Shown: positions 24,072 through 36,897, counted from the stretch's first letter. The stretch: 64,000 bases of DNA from Ehretia macrophylla (GCA_037974665.1 CM075769.1:80228690-80292689); one strand, 5' to 3'. Numbers and translations are program-made. Notes: generated by a model not told the origin, from the letters alone.

Positions 24072-24191
24072 GGGTGCGATCATACCATCACTAATGCACC
24101 GAATCCCATCAGAAATCCGAAGTTAAGCGTGCTTGGGCGAGAGTAGTACTAGGATGGTTGACCCCCGGGGAAGTCCTCGTGTTGCACCCCG
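24072..24191 (+). rRNA. 5S rRNA: 5S rRNA copy 36
   Basis: Differences are G17T, G31A, C44A, G87T, T96G and C120G. Box C carries two changes. Confidence 0.91.
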
Positions 24192-24748
24192 TTTTCAATT
24201 TTTTTTGCCCTGGCTAGGGTTGCCAAGATACTTTATCCCCCAATCTCTATTACTAAGTCCCACGGAACATTGGGCAATACAACTTCGCTTCACGTAGAGG
24301 CTGGGCCTGATAAACCGAGGGCGTAGGGTTTGTGACCAGGTCTCCGTCGCACCAGTGCCCATAACTTTTGATCCGTAATGAGTTACGCGGCGCACAGCAT
24401 ACCGTTGCAAAACTCTCTGAGAGCTCTACGACAGGGGCAGCCAGCATGCTCGCTGTGCACCTTTTTGGAGCCCAAAATCGAACGTTTTTATCAGTTTTAG
24501 GTCACTTTTCATCTTTAACTCTGTTTTTCTGTCCCGGATCGTACGTTGTGAACTGTTAAAAGTACAACAACCTGACTCGTGTTATATTAGAGGGCCCTAC
24601 AACGTGTTGACATCACGTCTTCCAAGCATGCTGCGTTGTTGAAGCCGACGGGTTGTCGTTAAGCCCATTGGGCCTATTGAATAGGCCATCTCTCTAGGAT
24701 GGGATAGTGAACCGTTAACAAATATAGGAATTGTGCCCTCAACATGAC

Positions 24749-24868
24749 GGGTGCGGTCATACCAGCACTAATGCACCGGATCCCATCAGAACTCCGAAGT
24801 TAATCGTGCTTGGGCGAGAGTAGTACCAGGATGGGTGACCACCTGGGAAGTCCTCGTGTTGCACCCCC
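24749..24868 (+). rRNA. 5S rRNA: 5S rRNA copy 37
   Basis: Differences are A8G, G56T, T79C and C93A. The 3' stem is perfect; G56T lies in box A. Confidence 0.93.
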
Positions 24869-25425
24869 TTTTCAATTTTTTTTGCCCGGGTTAGGGTTAC
24901 CAAGATACTTTATCCACCAAATCTCTATTACTGAATCGCACGGAACATTGGGCAAGACAACTTCGCTTCACGTAGAGGCTGGGCCTGCAAACCGAGGGTG
25001 TAGTGTTTGTGACCAGGTCTCCGTCGCTCCGGTGCCCATAACTTTTGATCCGTAAGGAGTTACGCGGCGTACATTATACCGTTGCAAAGCTCTCTCAGAG
25101 CTCTACGATGGGGGAAGCCAGCGTACTCACTGTGCCCCTCTTTGATGCCCAAAATTGAACATTTTCATCAGTTTCGGGCTGATTTTCTTCTTTTGCTCTG
25201 TTTTTCCATCCAGGATCGTACATCGTGAACTGTTAAAAGGACGACAACCTGACTCGCGGGACAACAGAGGGCCCTACAATGTGTTGATATCACGTCCTGC
25301 GAGGATGATGCGTTGTTGAAGCGGATGGGTTGTCGTTAAGCCCATTGGGCCTTTTGAATGGGCCATCTCTCTAGGCTGGGACTGTGAACCGTTAACACAT
25401 ATAGGAATTGTGCCATCAACATGAC

Positions 25426-25544
25426 GGGTGTGATCATACCAGCATTAATGCACCGGATCCCATCAGAACTCCGAAGTTAAGCATGCTTGGGCGAGAGTAG
25501 TGCAACGATGGCTGACCCCCTGGGACGTCCTCGTGTTGCACCCC
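25426..25544 (+). rRNA. 5S rRNA: 5S rRNA copy 38
   Basis: This copy has 119 nt: C6T, C20T, G58A, A77G, T79A, G81C, G87C and A101C. It belongs to the A77G+T79A lineage with extra box C damage. Confidence 0.88.
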
Positions 25545-26100
25545 ATTTTCAATTTTTTTTGCCCTGGTTAGGGTTGCCAAGATACTTTATCCACCAAATC
25601 TCTATCACTAAATCCCACGGAACATTGGGCAAGACAACTTCGCTTCACGTAGAGGCTGGACCCGCAAACCGAGGGCAAAGGGTTTGTGACCAGGTCTCCG
25701 TTGCTCCGGTGCCCATAACTTTTGATCCGAATGGAGTTACGCGGCAAACAGCATGCTGTTGCGAAGCTCTCTGAGAGCTCTACGACGGGGGCAGCCAGCT
25801 TGCTCGTTGTGCCCATTTTTGGAGCCCAAAATCGAATGGTTTCATCATTTTCAGGCCACTTTTTTCTTTTGCTCTGTTTTTCCATCCCGGATCATACGTT
25901 GTGAACTGTTAAAAGGAGACAACCTGACTCGCGGGATGTCAGAGGGCCCTACAACGTCTCAATATAACGTCTTCCGAGGTTGCTGCATTGTTGAAGTGGA
26001 TGGGTTGTCGTTAAGCCCATTGGGCCTTTTGAATGGGCCATCTCTCTAGGCTGGGACTGTGAACCGTTAACACAGTTAGGAATTCTGCCCTCAACATGAC

Positions 26101-26220
26101 GGGTGCAATCATACCAGCACTAATGCACCGGATCCCATCAAAACTCCGAAGTTAAGCGTGCTTGGGCGAGAGAAGTACTAGGATGGGTGACCTCCTAGGA
26201 AGTCCTCGTGTTGCACCCCC
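26101..26220 (+). rRNA. 5S rRNA: 5S rRNA copy 39
   Basis: Differences are G7A, G41A, T73A, C93T and G97A. T at position 93 is the base I recall from Arabidopsis 5S, so it may be tolerated. Confidence 0.93.
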
Positions 26221-26429
26221 TTTTTAATTTTTTTTGCCCTGGTTAGGGTTGCCAAGATACTTTATCCACCAAATCTCTTTTACTGAATCCCACAGAACAT
26301 TGGGCAAGACAACTTCGCTTCACGTAGAGGCTGGGCCCGATAAACCGAGGGCGTAGGGTTTGTGACTAGGTCTCCGTCGCTCCAGTGCCCATAACTTTTG
26401 ATCCGTAAGGAGTTACGAGGCGCACAGCA

Positions 26430-26445
26430 TACCGTTGCCAGCCAG
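26430..26445 (+). other. spacer deletion point (~28 bp missing)
   Basis: CATACCGTTGC is followed by CAGCCAGC. The missing piece contains the whole AGCTCTCTGAGAGCT near-palindrome, so loss by slippage at the hairpin is plausible. Confidence 0.75.
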
Positions 26446-26749
26446 CTTGTTCGCTTTGCCTATTTTTGGAGCCCAAAATCGTACATTTTCATCAGTTTCA
26501 TACCACTTTTCTTCTTTTGCTCTGTTTTTCCGTCCCGAATCATATGTTGTGAACTGTTCAAACGACGACAACCTGACTCACAGGACGTCAGAGGGACCTA
26601 CAATGTGTCGATATAACGTCTTGCGAGGATGCTACATTGTTGAAGCGGATGAGTTGTCATTAAGCCCATTGGGCCTTTTCAATGAGCCATCTCTCTAGGC
26701 TGGGATTGTGAACCGTTAAGACATATAGGAATTGTACCCTCAACATGAC

Positions 26750-26868
26750 GGGTGCGATCATACCAGTACTAATGCACCGGATCCCATCCGAACTCCGAAG
26801 TTAAATGCGCTTGGGCGAGAGTAGTACTAGAATGGGTGACCCCCTGGGAAGTCCTCGTGTTGCACCCC
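26750..26868 (+). rRNA. 5S rRNA: 5S rRNA copy 40
   Basis: This copy has 119 nt: C18T, A40C, G56A, C57T, T59C and G82A. Box A reads AAATGCGC instead of AAGCGTGC. Confidence 0.9.
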
Positions 26869-27426
26869 ATTTTCAATTTTTTTTGCCCTGGTTAGGGTTG
26901 CCAAGATACTTTATCCACCAAATCTCTATTACTGAATCCCATGGAACATTAGGCTAGACAACTTCGCTTCACGTAGAGGCTGGGCCCGCAAACCGAGGTT
27001 GTAGGGTTTGTGACCAGGTCTCCGTCGCTCCGGTGCCCATAACTTTTGATCCGTAAGGCGTTACGCGGTGCACAGCATACTGTTGCAAAGCTCTCTGAGA
27101 GCACTACAACTGGGGCAGCTAGCTTGTTCGCTATGCACCTTTTTGGAGCCCAAAATCAAACGTTTTCATCAGTTTCAGGCCACTTTTCTTCTTTTGCTCT
27201 GTTTTTCCGTCCCGGATCATACGTTGTGAATTGTTAAAATGACGACAACCTGACTCGCGGAACATCAGAGGGACCTACAATGTGTCGATATGACATCTTC
27301 CCAGGATGCTGCGTTGTTGAAGTAGATGGGTTGTCGTTAAGCCCATTGGGCCTTTTGAATGGGCCATCTCTCTAGGCTGGGTTTGTTAACCGTTAACACA
27401 TATAGGAATTGTGTCCTCAACATGAC

Positions 27427-27546
27427 GGGTAAAATCATACCAGCACTAATGCACCGGATCCCATCAAAACTCCGAAGTTAAGCGTGCTCGGGCGAGAGTA
27501 GTACTAGGATGGGTGACCCCCTAGGAAGTCCTCGAGTTGCACCCCC
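27427..27546 (+). rRNA. 5S rRNA: 5S rRNA copy 41
   Basis: Differences are G5A, C6A, G7A, G41A, T63C, G97A and T109A. Three adjacent changes break the 5' strand of the terminal stem (helix I). Confidence 0.88.
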
Positions 27547-28104
27547 TTTTCAATTTTTTTTGCCCTGGTTAGAGTTGCCAAGATACTTTATCCACCAAAT
27601 CTCTATTCCTGAATCCCATGGAACATTGGGCAAGACAACTTCGCTTCACGTAAAGGCTGGGCCCGATAAACCGAGGGCGTATGGTTTGTGACCAGGTCTC
27701 CGTCGCTCCGGTGCCCATAACTTTTGATCCGTATGGAGTTACGCGGCGCACAAGATACCGTTGCAAAGCTCTCTCAGAGCTCTACGACGGGGGAAGCCAG
27801 CGTGCTTGCTGTGCCCGTTTTTGGTGCCCAAAATCGAACGTTTTCATCAGTTTCAGGCCACTTTTCTTCTTTTACTCAGTTTTTCCGTCCCAGATCGTAC
27901 GTCGTGAACTGTTAAAAGGACGACAGCCTGACTCGCGGGACATCAGAGGGCCCTACAACGTGTCGATATCACGTCTTCCATGCTTGCTATGTTGTTGAAG
28001 CGGACGGGTTGTCATTAAGCCCATTGGGCCTTTTGAATCGGTCATCTCTCTAGACTGGGACTGTGAATAGTTAACACATAAAGGAATTGTGCCCTCAACA
28101 TGAC

Positions 28105-28224
28105 GGGTGCGATCATACAAGTACTAATGCACCGGATCCCATCAGAACTTCGAAGTTAAGCATGCTTGGGCGAGGGTAGTGCAAGGATGGGTGACCCCCC
28201 TGAGAAGTCCTCGTGTTGCACCCC
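28105..28224 (+). rRNA. 5S rRNA: 5S rRNA copy 42
   Basis: Differences are C15A, C18T, C46T, G58A, A71G, A77G, T79A, one C inserted at 91-95, and G98A. It belongs to the A77G+T79A lineage. Confidence 0.88.
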
Positions 28225-28781
28225 TTTTTCATTTTTTTTTGCCCTGGTTATGGTTGCCAAGATACTTTATCCACCAAATCTCTATTACTGAATCCCACGG
28301 AACATTGGGCAAGACAACTTCGCTTCACGTAGAGGCTGGGCCCGCAAATCGAGGGAGTAGTGTTTGTGACCAGGTCTCCGTCGCTCCGGTGCCCATAACT
28401 TTTGATCCGTAAGGAGTTACACGGTGCACAACATACTGTTGCGAAGCTCTCTAAGAGCTCTACGATGGGGGCAGCCAGCTTGCTCGCTATGCTCGTTTTT
28501 GGAGCCCAAAATTGAACGTTTTCATCAGTTTCAGGCCATTTTTCTTTTTTTGCTCTGTTTTTCCGTCTCAGATCATACGTTGTGAACTGTTAAAAGGACG
28601 ACAACCTGACTCGCGGGACGTTAGAGGGCCTACAACGTGTCGATATAACGTCTTCCGAGGTTGCTGCGTTGTTGAAGTGGATGGGTTGTCGTTAAGCCCA
28701 TTGGGCCTTTTGGATGGGCCATCTCTCTTGGCTGGGACTGGGAACTGTTAACACATATAGGAATTGTGCCCTCAACATGAC

Positions 28782-28901
28782 GGGTGGGATCATACCAGCA
28801 CTAATGCACCGGATCCCATTAGAACTACGAAGATAAGCGTGTTCGGGCGAGAGTAGTACTAGGATGGGTGACCCCTTGGGAAGTCCTCGTGTTGCACCCC
28901 C
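28782..28901 (+). rRNA. 5S rRNA: 5S rRNA copy 43
   Basis: Differences are C6G, C39T, C46A, T52A, C61T, T63C and C95T. Box A has three changes, so activity is unlikely. Confidence 0.88.
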
Positions 28902-29458
28902 TTTTTAATTTTTTTTGCCCTGGTTAGGGTTGCCAAGATACTTTATCTACCAAATCTCTATTACTGAATCCCATGGAACATTGGGCAAGACAACTTCACT
29001 TCACGTAAAGGCTGGGCCCGATAAACCGAGGGCGTAGGGTTTGTGACCAGGTCTCCGTCGCTCCGGTGCCCATAACTTTTCATCCGTAAGGAGTTACGCG
29101 GCGCACAAGATACCGTTGCAAAGCTCTCTGAGAGCTCAACGACGGGGGTAGCCAGCTTGCTCTCTGTGCCGGTTTTTGGTGCCCAAAATCGAACGTTTTC
29201 ATCAGTTTCAGGCCGCTTTTCTTCTTTTGCTCTATTTTTTTGTCCAGGATCATACGTCGTGAACTGTTTAAAGGACGACAACCTGACTCGCGGGACATCA
29301 GAGGGCCCTACAATGTGTTGATATCATGTCCTGCGAAGAGCTACGTTGTTGAAGTGGATGGGTTGTCGTTAAGCCCATTGTGCCATTTGAATGGGCCATC
29401 TCTCTAGGCTGGGACTGTGAACCGTTAACACATAGAGGAATTGTGCCCTCAACACGAC

Positions 29459-29578
29459 GGGTGCAATCATACCAGCACTAATGCACCGGATCCCATTAGA
29501 ACTTCGAAGTTAAGCGTGCTTGGGCGAGAGTAGTGCAAGGATGGGTGACCCCCTGAGAAGTCCTCATGTTGCACCCCC
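29459..29578 (+). rRNA. 5S rRNA: 5S rRNA copy 44
   Basis: Differences are G7A, C39T, C46T, A77G, T79A, G98A and G108A. It is the last member of the A77G+T79A lineage and shares C46T, G98A and the IE pair with copy 42, two units upstream. Confidence 0.9.
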
Positions 29579-30136
29579 GTTTCAATTTTTTTTGCCTTGG
29601 TTATGGTTGCCAATATACTTTATCCACCAAATCTCTATTACTGAATCCCATGGAACATTGGGCAAGACAACTTTGTTTCACGTAAAGGCTGGGCCCGATA
29701 AACCGAGGGCGTAGGGTTTTTGACCAGGTCTCCGTCGCTCCGGTGCCCATAACTTTTGATCCCTAAGGAGTGACGCGGCGCACAGCATACCGTTAAAAAG
29801 CTCCCTGAGAGCTTTACGACGGGGACAGCCAGCTTGCTCTTTGTGCACATTTTTGGAGCCCAAAATTCAACGTTTTCATCAATTTCAGGCCACATTTCTT
29901 CTTTTGCTCTGTTTTTCGGTCCCGGATCATACGTTGTGAATTGTTAAAATGACGACAACATGACTCGCGGAACATCAGAGGGACCAACAACGTGTAGATA
30001 TAACATCTTGCGCGGATGTTGCGTTGTTAAAGTGGATGGGTTGTCGTTAAGCCCATTGGGCCTTTTGAATAGGCCATCTCTCTAGGCTGGGTTTGTGAAC
30101 CGTTAACACATATAATGATTGTGCCCTCAACATGAC

Positions 30137-30255
30137 GGGTACGATCATACCAGCACTAATTCACCAGATCCCATCAGAACTCCGAAGTTAAGCGTGCTCG
30201 AGCGAGAGTAGTACTAGGATGGGTGACCGCCTGGGAAGTCCTCGTGTTGCACCCC
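30137..30255 (+). rRNA. 5S rRNA: 5S rRNA copy 45
   Basis: This copy has 119 nt: G5A, G25T, G30A, T63C, G65A and C93G. The downstream half of its spacer (from about 30,400) matches the spacer after copy 51 and marks the start of the macro-duplication. Confidence 0.91.
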
Positions 30256-30814
30256 ATTTTCAATTTTTTTAGCCCTGGTTAGTGTTGCCAAGATACTTTA
30301 TCCACCAAATCTCTATTACTGAATCCCATGGAACATTGGGCAAGACAACTTCGCTTCACGTAAAGGCTGGGCCCGATAAACTGAGGGCGTAGGGTTTGTG
30401 ACCAGGTCTCCGTCGCTCCGGTGCCCATAACTTTTGATCCGTAAGGAGTGACGCGGCGCAAAGCATACCATTGCAAAGCACTTTGAGAGCTCTACGATGG
30501 GGCCAGCCAGCTTGCTCGTTGTGCCCATTATCGGTGCCCAAAATTGAATGTTTTGATCAGTTTCAGGCCACTTTTCTTCTTTTACTCTATTTTTCCGTCC
30601 TGGATCGTACGTCGTGAACTGTTTAAAGGACGATAGCCTGACTCGCGGGACATCAGAGGGCCCTACAACGTGTCGATCTCACGTCTTCCATGCATGCTAT
30701 GTTATTGAAGCGGACGGGTTGTCGTTAAGCCCATTGGGCCTTTTCAATGGGTCATCTCTCTAGGCTGGGACTATGAACAGTTAACACATAAAGGAATTGT
30801 GCCCTCAACATGAC

Positions 30815-30934
30815 GGGTGCGATCATACCAGTACTAATGCACCGGATCCCATCAGAACTCCGAAGTTAATAGTGCTTGGGCGAGAGTAGTACTAGGATGG
30901 ATGACCACCTGGGAAGTCCTCGTGTTGCACCCCC
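30815..30934 (+). rRNA. 5S rRNA: 5S rRNA copy 46, last before the satellite
   Basis: Differences are C18T, G56T, C57A, G87A and C93A. C18T, G56T and C93A are shared with copy 52, its paralogue 23,390 bp downstream. Its spacer is cut off at 31,245 by the satellite. Confidence 0.92.
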
Positions 30935-31229
30935 TTTTCAATTTTTTTTGCCCTGGTAAGGGTTGCCAAGATACTTTATCCACCAAATCTCTATGACTGA
31001 ATCCCAAGGAACATTGGGAAGACAACTACGCTTCACATAGAGGCTGGGCCTGCAAACAGACGGCGTAGTGTTTGTGACCAGGTCTCCGTCGCTCTGGTGC
31101 CCATAACTTTTGGTCCGTATGGAAATACGCGGCGCAAAGCATACCGTTGCAAAGCTCTCTCAGAGCTCTACGACGGGGGAAGCCACCGTGCTCGCTGTGC
31201 CCTTTTTGGTGCCCAAAATCGAACATTTT

Positions 31230-31262
31230 CATCAGTTTCAGGCCAATGGGGACTGGGCAGCA
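31230..31262 (+). other. 5S spacer / satellite junction 1
   Basis: The spacer reads normally to TTTCAGGCCA, then changes to ATGGGGACTGGGC of the satellite core. CCA is common to the spacer (GGCCACTTTT) and the satellite (AACCAATGGG), so the join lies within a 3-bp microhomology at 31,243-31,245. Confidence 0.9.
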
Positions 31263-31282
31263 TGAATAGGCCGCTGCCTATA

Positions 31283-31313
<31 letters not shown>

Positions 31314-31521
31314 GAAGGAAATTAAACCAATGGGAACTGGGCAGCATGAATAGACCGCTGCCTATAGGTAAAAAAAAAAAAAAAAAAAAAAAAAAGAAGG
31401 AAAATAAACAAATGGGGACTGGGCAGCAGGAATAGGCCGTTGCCTATTGGTAAAAATTAAAAAAAAAAGAATTAAAATAATCCAACGGGGACTGGACACA
31501 AGGAATAGGCCGGTGCCTATA

Positions 31522-31560
<39 letters not shown>

Positions 31561-31611
31561 AGGAAATTAAACCAATGGGGACTGGGCAGCATGAATAGGC
31601 CGCTGCCTATA

Positions 31612-31644
<33 letters not shown>

Positions 31645-31696
31645 AAGGAAAATAAACCAATGGGGACTGGGCAGAAGGAATAGGCCGCTGCCTATA

Positions 31697-31738
<42 letters not shown>

Positions 31739-31876
31739 AAAATAATAAACCAATTGGGGCTGGGCAGAAGGAATAGGCCGCTGCCTATAGGTAAAAAAAA
31801 AATAAAAAATAAAATAAAAAAAAGAATGAAATTAAACCAATGGGTACTGAGCAGCAGGAATAGGCCGCTGCCTATA

Positions 31877-31923
<47 letters not shown>

Positions 31924-32130
31924 ATGAAAATAAACAAATGGGTACTGGGCAGCAGGAATAGGCCGCTGCCTATAGGTAAAAAAAAAAAAAAAAAAAAAGA
32001 AGGAAAATAAACCAATGGGGACTGGGCAGCAGGAATAGGCCGCTGCCTATAGGTAAAAAAAATAAAATAAAATAAAAGAATGAAATTAAACCAATGGGGA
32101 CTGGGCAGAATGAATAGGCCGCTGCCTATA

Positions 32131-32169
<39 letters not shown>

Positions 32170-32506
32170 AGGAAATTAAACCAATGAGGACTGGGCAGCA
32201 TGAATAGGCCGCTGCCTATAGGTAAAAAAAATAAAAATAAAAATAAAAAAAAATAAAAAGAATGAAATTAAACCAATGGAGATTGGGCAGAAGGAATAGG
32301 CCGCTGCCTATAGGTAAAAAAAAAAAAAAAAAAAAAAAAAAGAATGAAATTAAACCAATGGGGACTGGGCAGCATGAATAGGCCGCTGCCTATAGGTAAA
32401 AAAAAAATAAAAAAAATAAAAAATAAAAAAAAAATAAAAAAAAAAAAAGAAGGAAATTAAACCAATGGGGACTGGACAGCATGAATAGGCCGCTGCCTAT
32501 AGGTAA

Positions 32507-32512
32507 AAAAAA

Positions 32513-32543
<31 letters not shown>

Positions 32544-32544
32544 A
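32507..32544 (+). repeat. (AAAT)n microsatellite linker
   Basis: The linker between two satellite cores is a regular 4-bp AAAT repeat. The equivalent linker in block 2 (55,924-55,952) has the same motif with fewer copies, which anchors the paralogy of the two blocks. Confidence 0.9.
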
Positions 32545-33106
32545 GAATGAAATTAAACCAATGGGGATTGGGCAGAAGGAATAGGCCGCTGCCTATAGGT
32601 AAAAAATAAAAATAAAAATAAAAAATAAAAAGAAGGAAATTAAACCAATGGGGACTGGGCAGCATGAATAGGCCGCTACCTATAGGTAAAATAAAAAATA
32701 AAAATAAAAATAAAAAAAAGAAGGAAAATAAACCAATGGGGACTAGGCAGCAGGAATAGGCCACTGCCTATAGGTAAAATAAAAAATAAAAAAAATAAAA
32801 AAAAAGAAGGAAATTAAACCAATGGGGAATGGGCAGCAGGAATAGGCCGCTGCATTTAGGTAAAAAAAATAAAAAATAAAAAAAATAAAAAAAAGAAGGA
32901 AAATAAAACAATGGAGACTGGGCAGCAGGAATAGGCCGCTGCCTAAAAAAAAAAAAAAAAAAAAAGAAGAAGGAAATTAAACCAATGGGGACTGGGCAGC
33001 AGGAATAGACCGCTGCCTATAGGTAAAAAAAAAAAAAAAAAAAAAGAATGAAATTAAACCAATGGGGACTAGGCAGAAGGAATAGGTCGCTGCCTATAGA
33101 TAAAAA

Positions 33107-33134
33107 AATAAAATAAAATAAAATAAAATAAAAA
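33107..33134 (+). repeat. (AAAAT)n microsatellite linker
   Basis: The linker is a 5-bp AAAAT repeat after a core with the rare TATAGATAAA end, followed by GAGGGAAATT. The same rare combination recurs at 56,511-56,538. Confidence 0.9.
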
Positions 33135-33188
33135 AGAGGGAAATTAAACCAATGGGGACTGGGCAGCATGAATAGGCCGCTGCCTATA

Positions 33189-33233
<45 letters not shown>

Positions 33234-33292
33234 AAAAAAGAAGGAAATTAAACCAATGGGGACTGGGAAGCAGGAATAGGCCGCTGCCTATA

Positions 33293-33345
<53 letters not shown>

Positions 33346-33625
33346 ATGAAATTAAACCAATGGGGACTGGGCAGAAGGAATAGGCCGCTGCCTATAGGTA
33401 TAAAAAAAAAAAAAAAAAAGAAGGAAATTAAACCAATGGGGACTGGGCAGCAGGAATAGGCCGCTGCCTATAGGTAAAAAAAGAAAAAATGAAATTAAAC
33501 CAATGGGGACTGGGCAGAAGGAATAGGCCGCTGCCTATAGGTAAAAAAAAAATAAAAAAAAAATAAAAAAAAGAAGGAAATTAAACCAATGGGGACTGGG
33601 CAGCATGAATAGGCCGCTCCCTGTA

Positions 33626-33665
<40 letters not shown>

Positions 33666-33716
33666 AGGAAAATAAACAAATGGGGACTGGGCAGCAGGAA
33701 TAGGCCGCTGCCTATT

Positions 33717-33758
<42 letters not shown>

Positions 33759-34255
33759 AGGAAAATAGACCAATGGGGACTGGACAGCAGGAATAGGCCG
33801 CTGCCTATAGGTAAAAAAAAAGAATGAAATTAAACCAATGGGGACTGGGCAGAAGGAATAGGCCGCTGCCTATAGGTAAAAAAAAAAAAAAAAAAAAGGA
33901 AATTAAACCAATATGGGCAGCATGAATAGGCCGCTACCTATAGGTAAAAAAAAAAAAAAAAAAAAAAGAAGGAAAATAAACCAATGGGGACTGGGCAGCA
34001 GGAATAGGCCGCTGCCTATAGGTAAAAAAAGAAAAAGTGAAATTAAACCAATGGGGACTGGGCAGAAGGAATAGGCCGCTGCCTATAGGTAAAAAATAAA
34101 AAAATAATAAAAATAAAATAAAAGAATGAAATTAAACCAATGGGGACTGGGCAGCATGAATAGGCCGCTGCCTATAGGTAAAAAAAAAACAAAAAAAAAA
34201 AAAGGAAATTAAACCAATGGGGACTGGGCAGCATGAATAGGCCGCTGCCTATAGG

Positions 34256-34296
<41 letters not shown>

Positions 34297-34585
34297 ATGA
34301 AATTAAACTAATGGGGACTGGGCAGAATGAATAGGCCGCTGCCTATAGGTAAAAAATAAAAAATAAAAAATAAATAAAAAAAAGAAGGAAAATAAACAAA
34401 TGGGGATTGGGCAGCAGGTATAGGCCGCTGCCTATAGGTAAAAATAAAAAAATATTAAAAAAAAAAGAATGAAATTAAACCAATGGGGACTGAGCAGCAG
34501 GAATATGCCGCTGCATATAGGTAAAAAAAAAAAAAGGAAATTAAACCAATGGGGAATCGGTAGCAGAAATAGGCCGCTGCCTATA

Positions 34586-34625
<40 letters not shown>

Positions 34626-34672
34626 AAAATAAACAAATGGGGACTGGGCAGCAGGAATAGGCCGCTGCCTAT

Positions 34673-34708
<36 letters not shown>

Positions 34709-34840
34709 AGGAAATTAAACCAATGAGGACTGGGCAGCATGAATAGACCGTTGCCTATAGGTAAAAAAGAAAAAAAAAAAAAAAAAGAAGGAAAATAAAC
34801 AAATGGGGACTGGGCAGCAGGAATAGGCCGCTGCCTATTG

Positions 34841-34878
<38 letters not shown>

Positions 34879-34929
34879 AGGAAAATAAACCATTGGGGAC
34901 TGGGCAGCAGGAATAGGCCGCTGCCTATA

Positions 34930-34977
<48 letters not shown>

Positions 34978-35021
34978 TAAACCAATAGGGACTGGGCAGC
35001 AGGAATAGGCCGCTGCCTATA

Positions 35022-35055
<34 letters not shown>

Positions 35056-35103
35056 AAATTAAACCAATGGGGACTGAGCAGCAGGAATAGGCCGCTGCCT
35101 ATA

Positions 35104-35143
<40 letters not shown>

Positions 35144-35194
35144 ATGAAATTAAACCAATGGGGACTGGGCAGAAGGAATAGGTCGCTGCCTATA

Positions 35195-35242
<48 letters not shown>

Positions 35243-35384
35243 AGGAAAATAAACCAATGGAGACTGGGCAGCAGGAATAGGCCGCTGCCTATAGGTAAAA
35301 AAATAAAAAATAAAAATAAAAATAAAAAAAAGAATGAAATTAAACCAATGGGGACTGGGCAGAAGAAATAGGCCGCTGCCTATA

Positions 35385-35415
<31 letters not shown>

Positions 35416-35465
35416 GAAAATTAAACCAATGGGGACTGGGCAGCATGAATAGGCCGCTACCTACA

Positions 35466-35501
<36 letters not shown>

Positions 35502-36035
35502 ATTAAAGTAAAACAATGGGGGCTGGGCAGAAGGAATAGGCCGCTGCCTATAGGTAAAAAAAAAAAAGAAGCAAATTAAACCAATGGGGACTGGGCAGCA
35601 GCAATAGGCCGCTGCCTATAGGTAAAAAAAAAAGAAAAAGAAGGAAAATAAACCAATGGGGACTGGGCAGCAGGAATAGGTCGCTGCCTATAGGTAAGAA
35701 AAAAAAAAAAAAAAAAAAAAAAAAAAGAAGGAAATTAAACCAATGGAGACTGGGCAGCAGGAATAGGACGCTGGCTATAGTTTAAAAAAAAAATGAAATT
35801 AAACCAATGGGGACTGGGCAGCAGGAATAGGCCGCTGCCTATAGGTAAAAAAAAAAATTTAAAAAAAAATTAAAAATAAAAAAAAAGAAGGAAATTAAAC
35901 CAATGGGGACTGGGCAGCATGAATAGGCCACTGCCTATAGGTAAAAAAAAAAAAGAAAAAAAGAAAAAAAAAAGAAGGAAAATAAACAAATGGGGACTGG
36001 GCAGCAGGAATAGGCCACTGCCTATTGGTAAAAAG

Positions 36036-36079
<44 letters not shown>

Positions 36080-36133
36080 AGAAGGAAAATAAACCAATGG
36101 GGACTGGGCAGCAGGAATAGGCCGCTGCCTATA

Positions 36134-36175
<42 letters not shown>

Positions 36176-36229
36176 AGAAGGAAAATAAACCAATGGGGAC
36201 TGGGCAGCAGGAATAGGCCGCTGCCTATA

Positions 36230-36274
<45 letters not shown>

Positions 36275-36501
36275 AGGAAATTAAACCAATGGGGACTGGG
36301 CAGCATGAATAGGCCGCTACCTATAGTTAAAAATAAAAATAAAAATAAAGGAAAAAAAAGAAGGAAAATAAACCAATGGGGACTGGGCAGCAGGAATAGG
36401 CCGCTGCCTATAGGTAAAAAAAAAATAAAATAAAAAAATAAAAAAAAAGAATGAAATTAAACCAATGGGGACTGAGCAGCAGGAATAGGCCGCTGCCTAT
36501 A

Positions 36502-36535
<34 letters not shown>

Positions 36536-36583
36536 AAATTAAACCAATGGGGAATGGGCAGCAGGAATAGGCCGCTGCCTATA

Positions 36584-36628
<45 letters not shown>

Positions 36629-36897
36629 ATGGAAAATAAACAAATGGGGACTGGGCAGCAAGAATAGGCCGCTGCCTATTGGTAAATAAAAAAAAAAAAA
36701 AAAAAAAAAGAAGGAAAATAAACCAATGGGGACTGGGCAGCAGGAATAGGCCGCTGCCTATAGGTAAAAAAAAAAAAAGAATGAAATTAAACCAATGGGG
36801 ACTGGAAAGAAGGAATAGGCCGCTGCCTATAGTTAAAAAAAAAAAAAAAAAAGAAAAAAAAAAGAAGGAAATTAAACCAATGGGGACTGGGCAGCAT

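Larger units (their letters stand above)
1..31245 (+). repeat. 5S rDNA tandem array, block 1 (46 gene copies)
   Basis: This is a head-to-tail array of 676-678-bp units, each with a 119-120-nt 5S gene and a spacer of about 557 bp. The gene consensus used in the entries below is numbered 1-120. It starts GGGTGCGATCATACCAGC, contains GAAGTTAAGCGTGCTTGGGC at 48-67 (box A region) and GAGAGTAGTACTAGGATGGG at 68-87 (IE and start of box C), and ends GTCCTCGTGTTGCACCCCC. Four units are short because of spacer deletions (592, 656, 636 and 649 bp start to start). Spacers differ from one another at roughly a tenth of sites, which is high for a 5S array. Bases 1-542 are the spacer of a unit whose gene lies left of the window, beginning just after that gene's T-rich terminator. 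The array ends inside a spacer at 31,245. Confidence 0.97.

Noticed and set aside
604..30000. Recurring 60-114-residue open frames on both strands of the 5S blocks, for example frames starting inside the gene at GAGAGTAGTACTAGGATG
   Set aside because: They recur once per 677-bp unit, start inside the 5S gene or spacer and end at shared spacer stops. They break whenever a unit mutates, and show no codon bias or domain. They follow from the repeat, not from coding.
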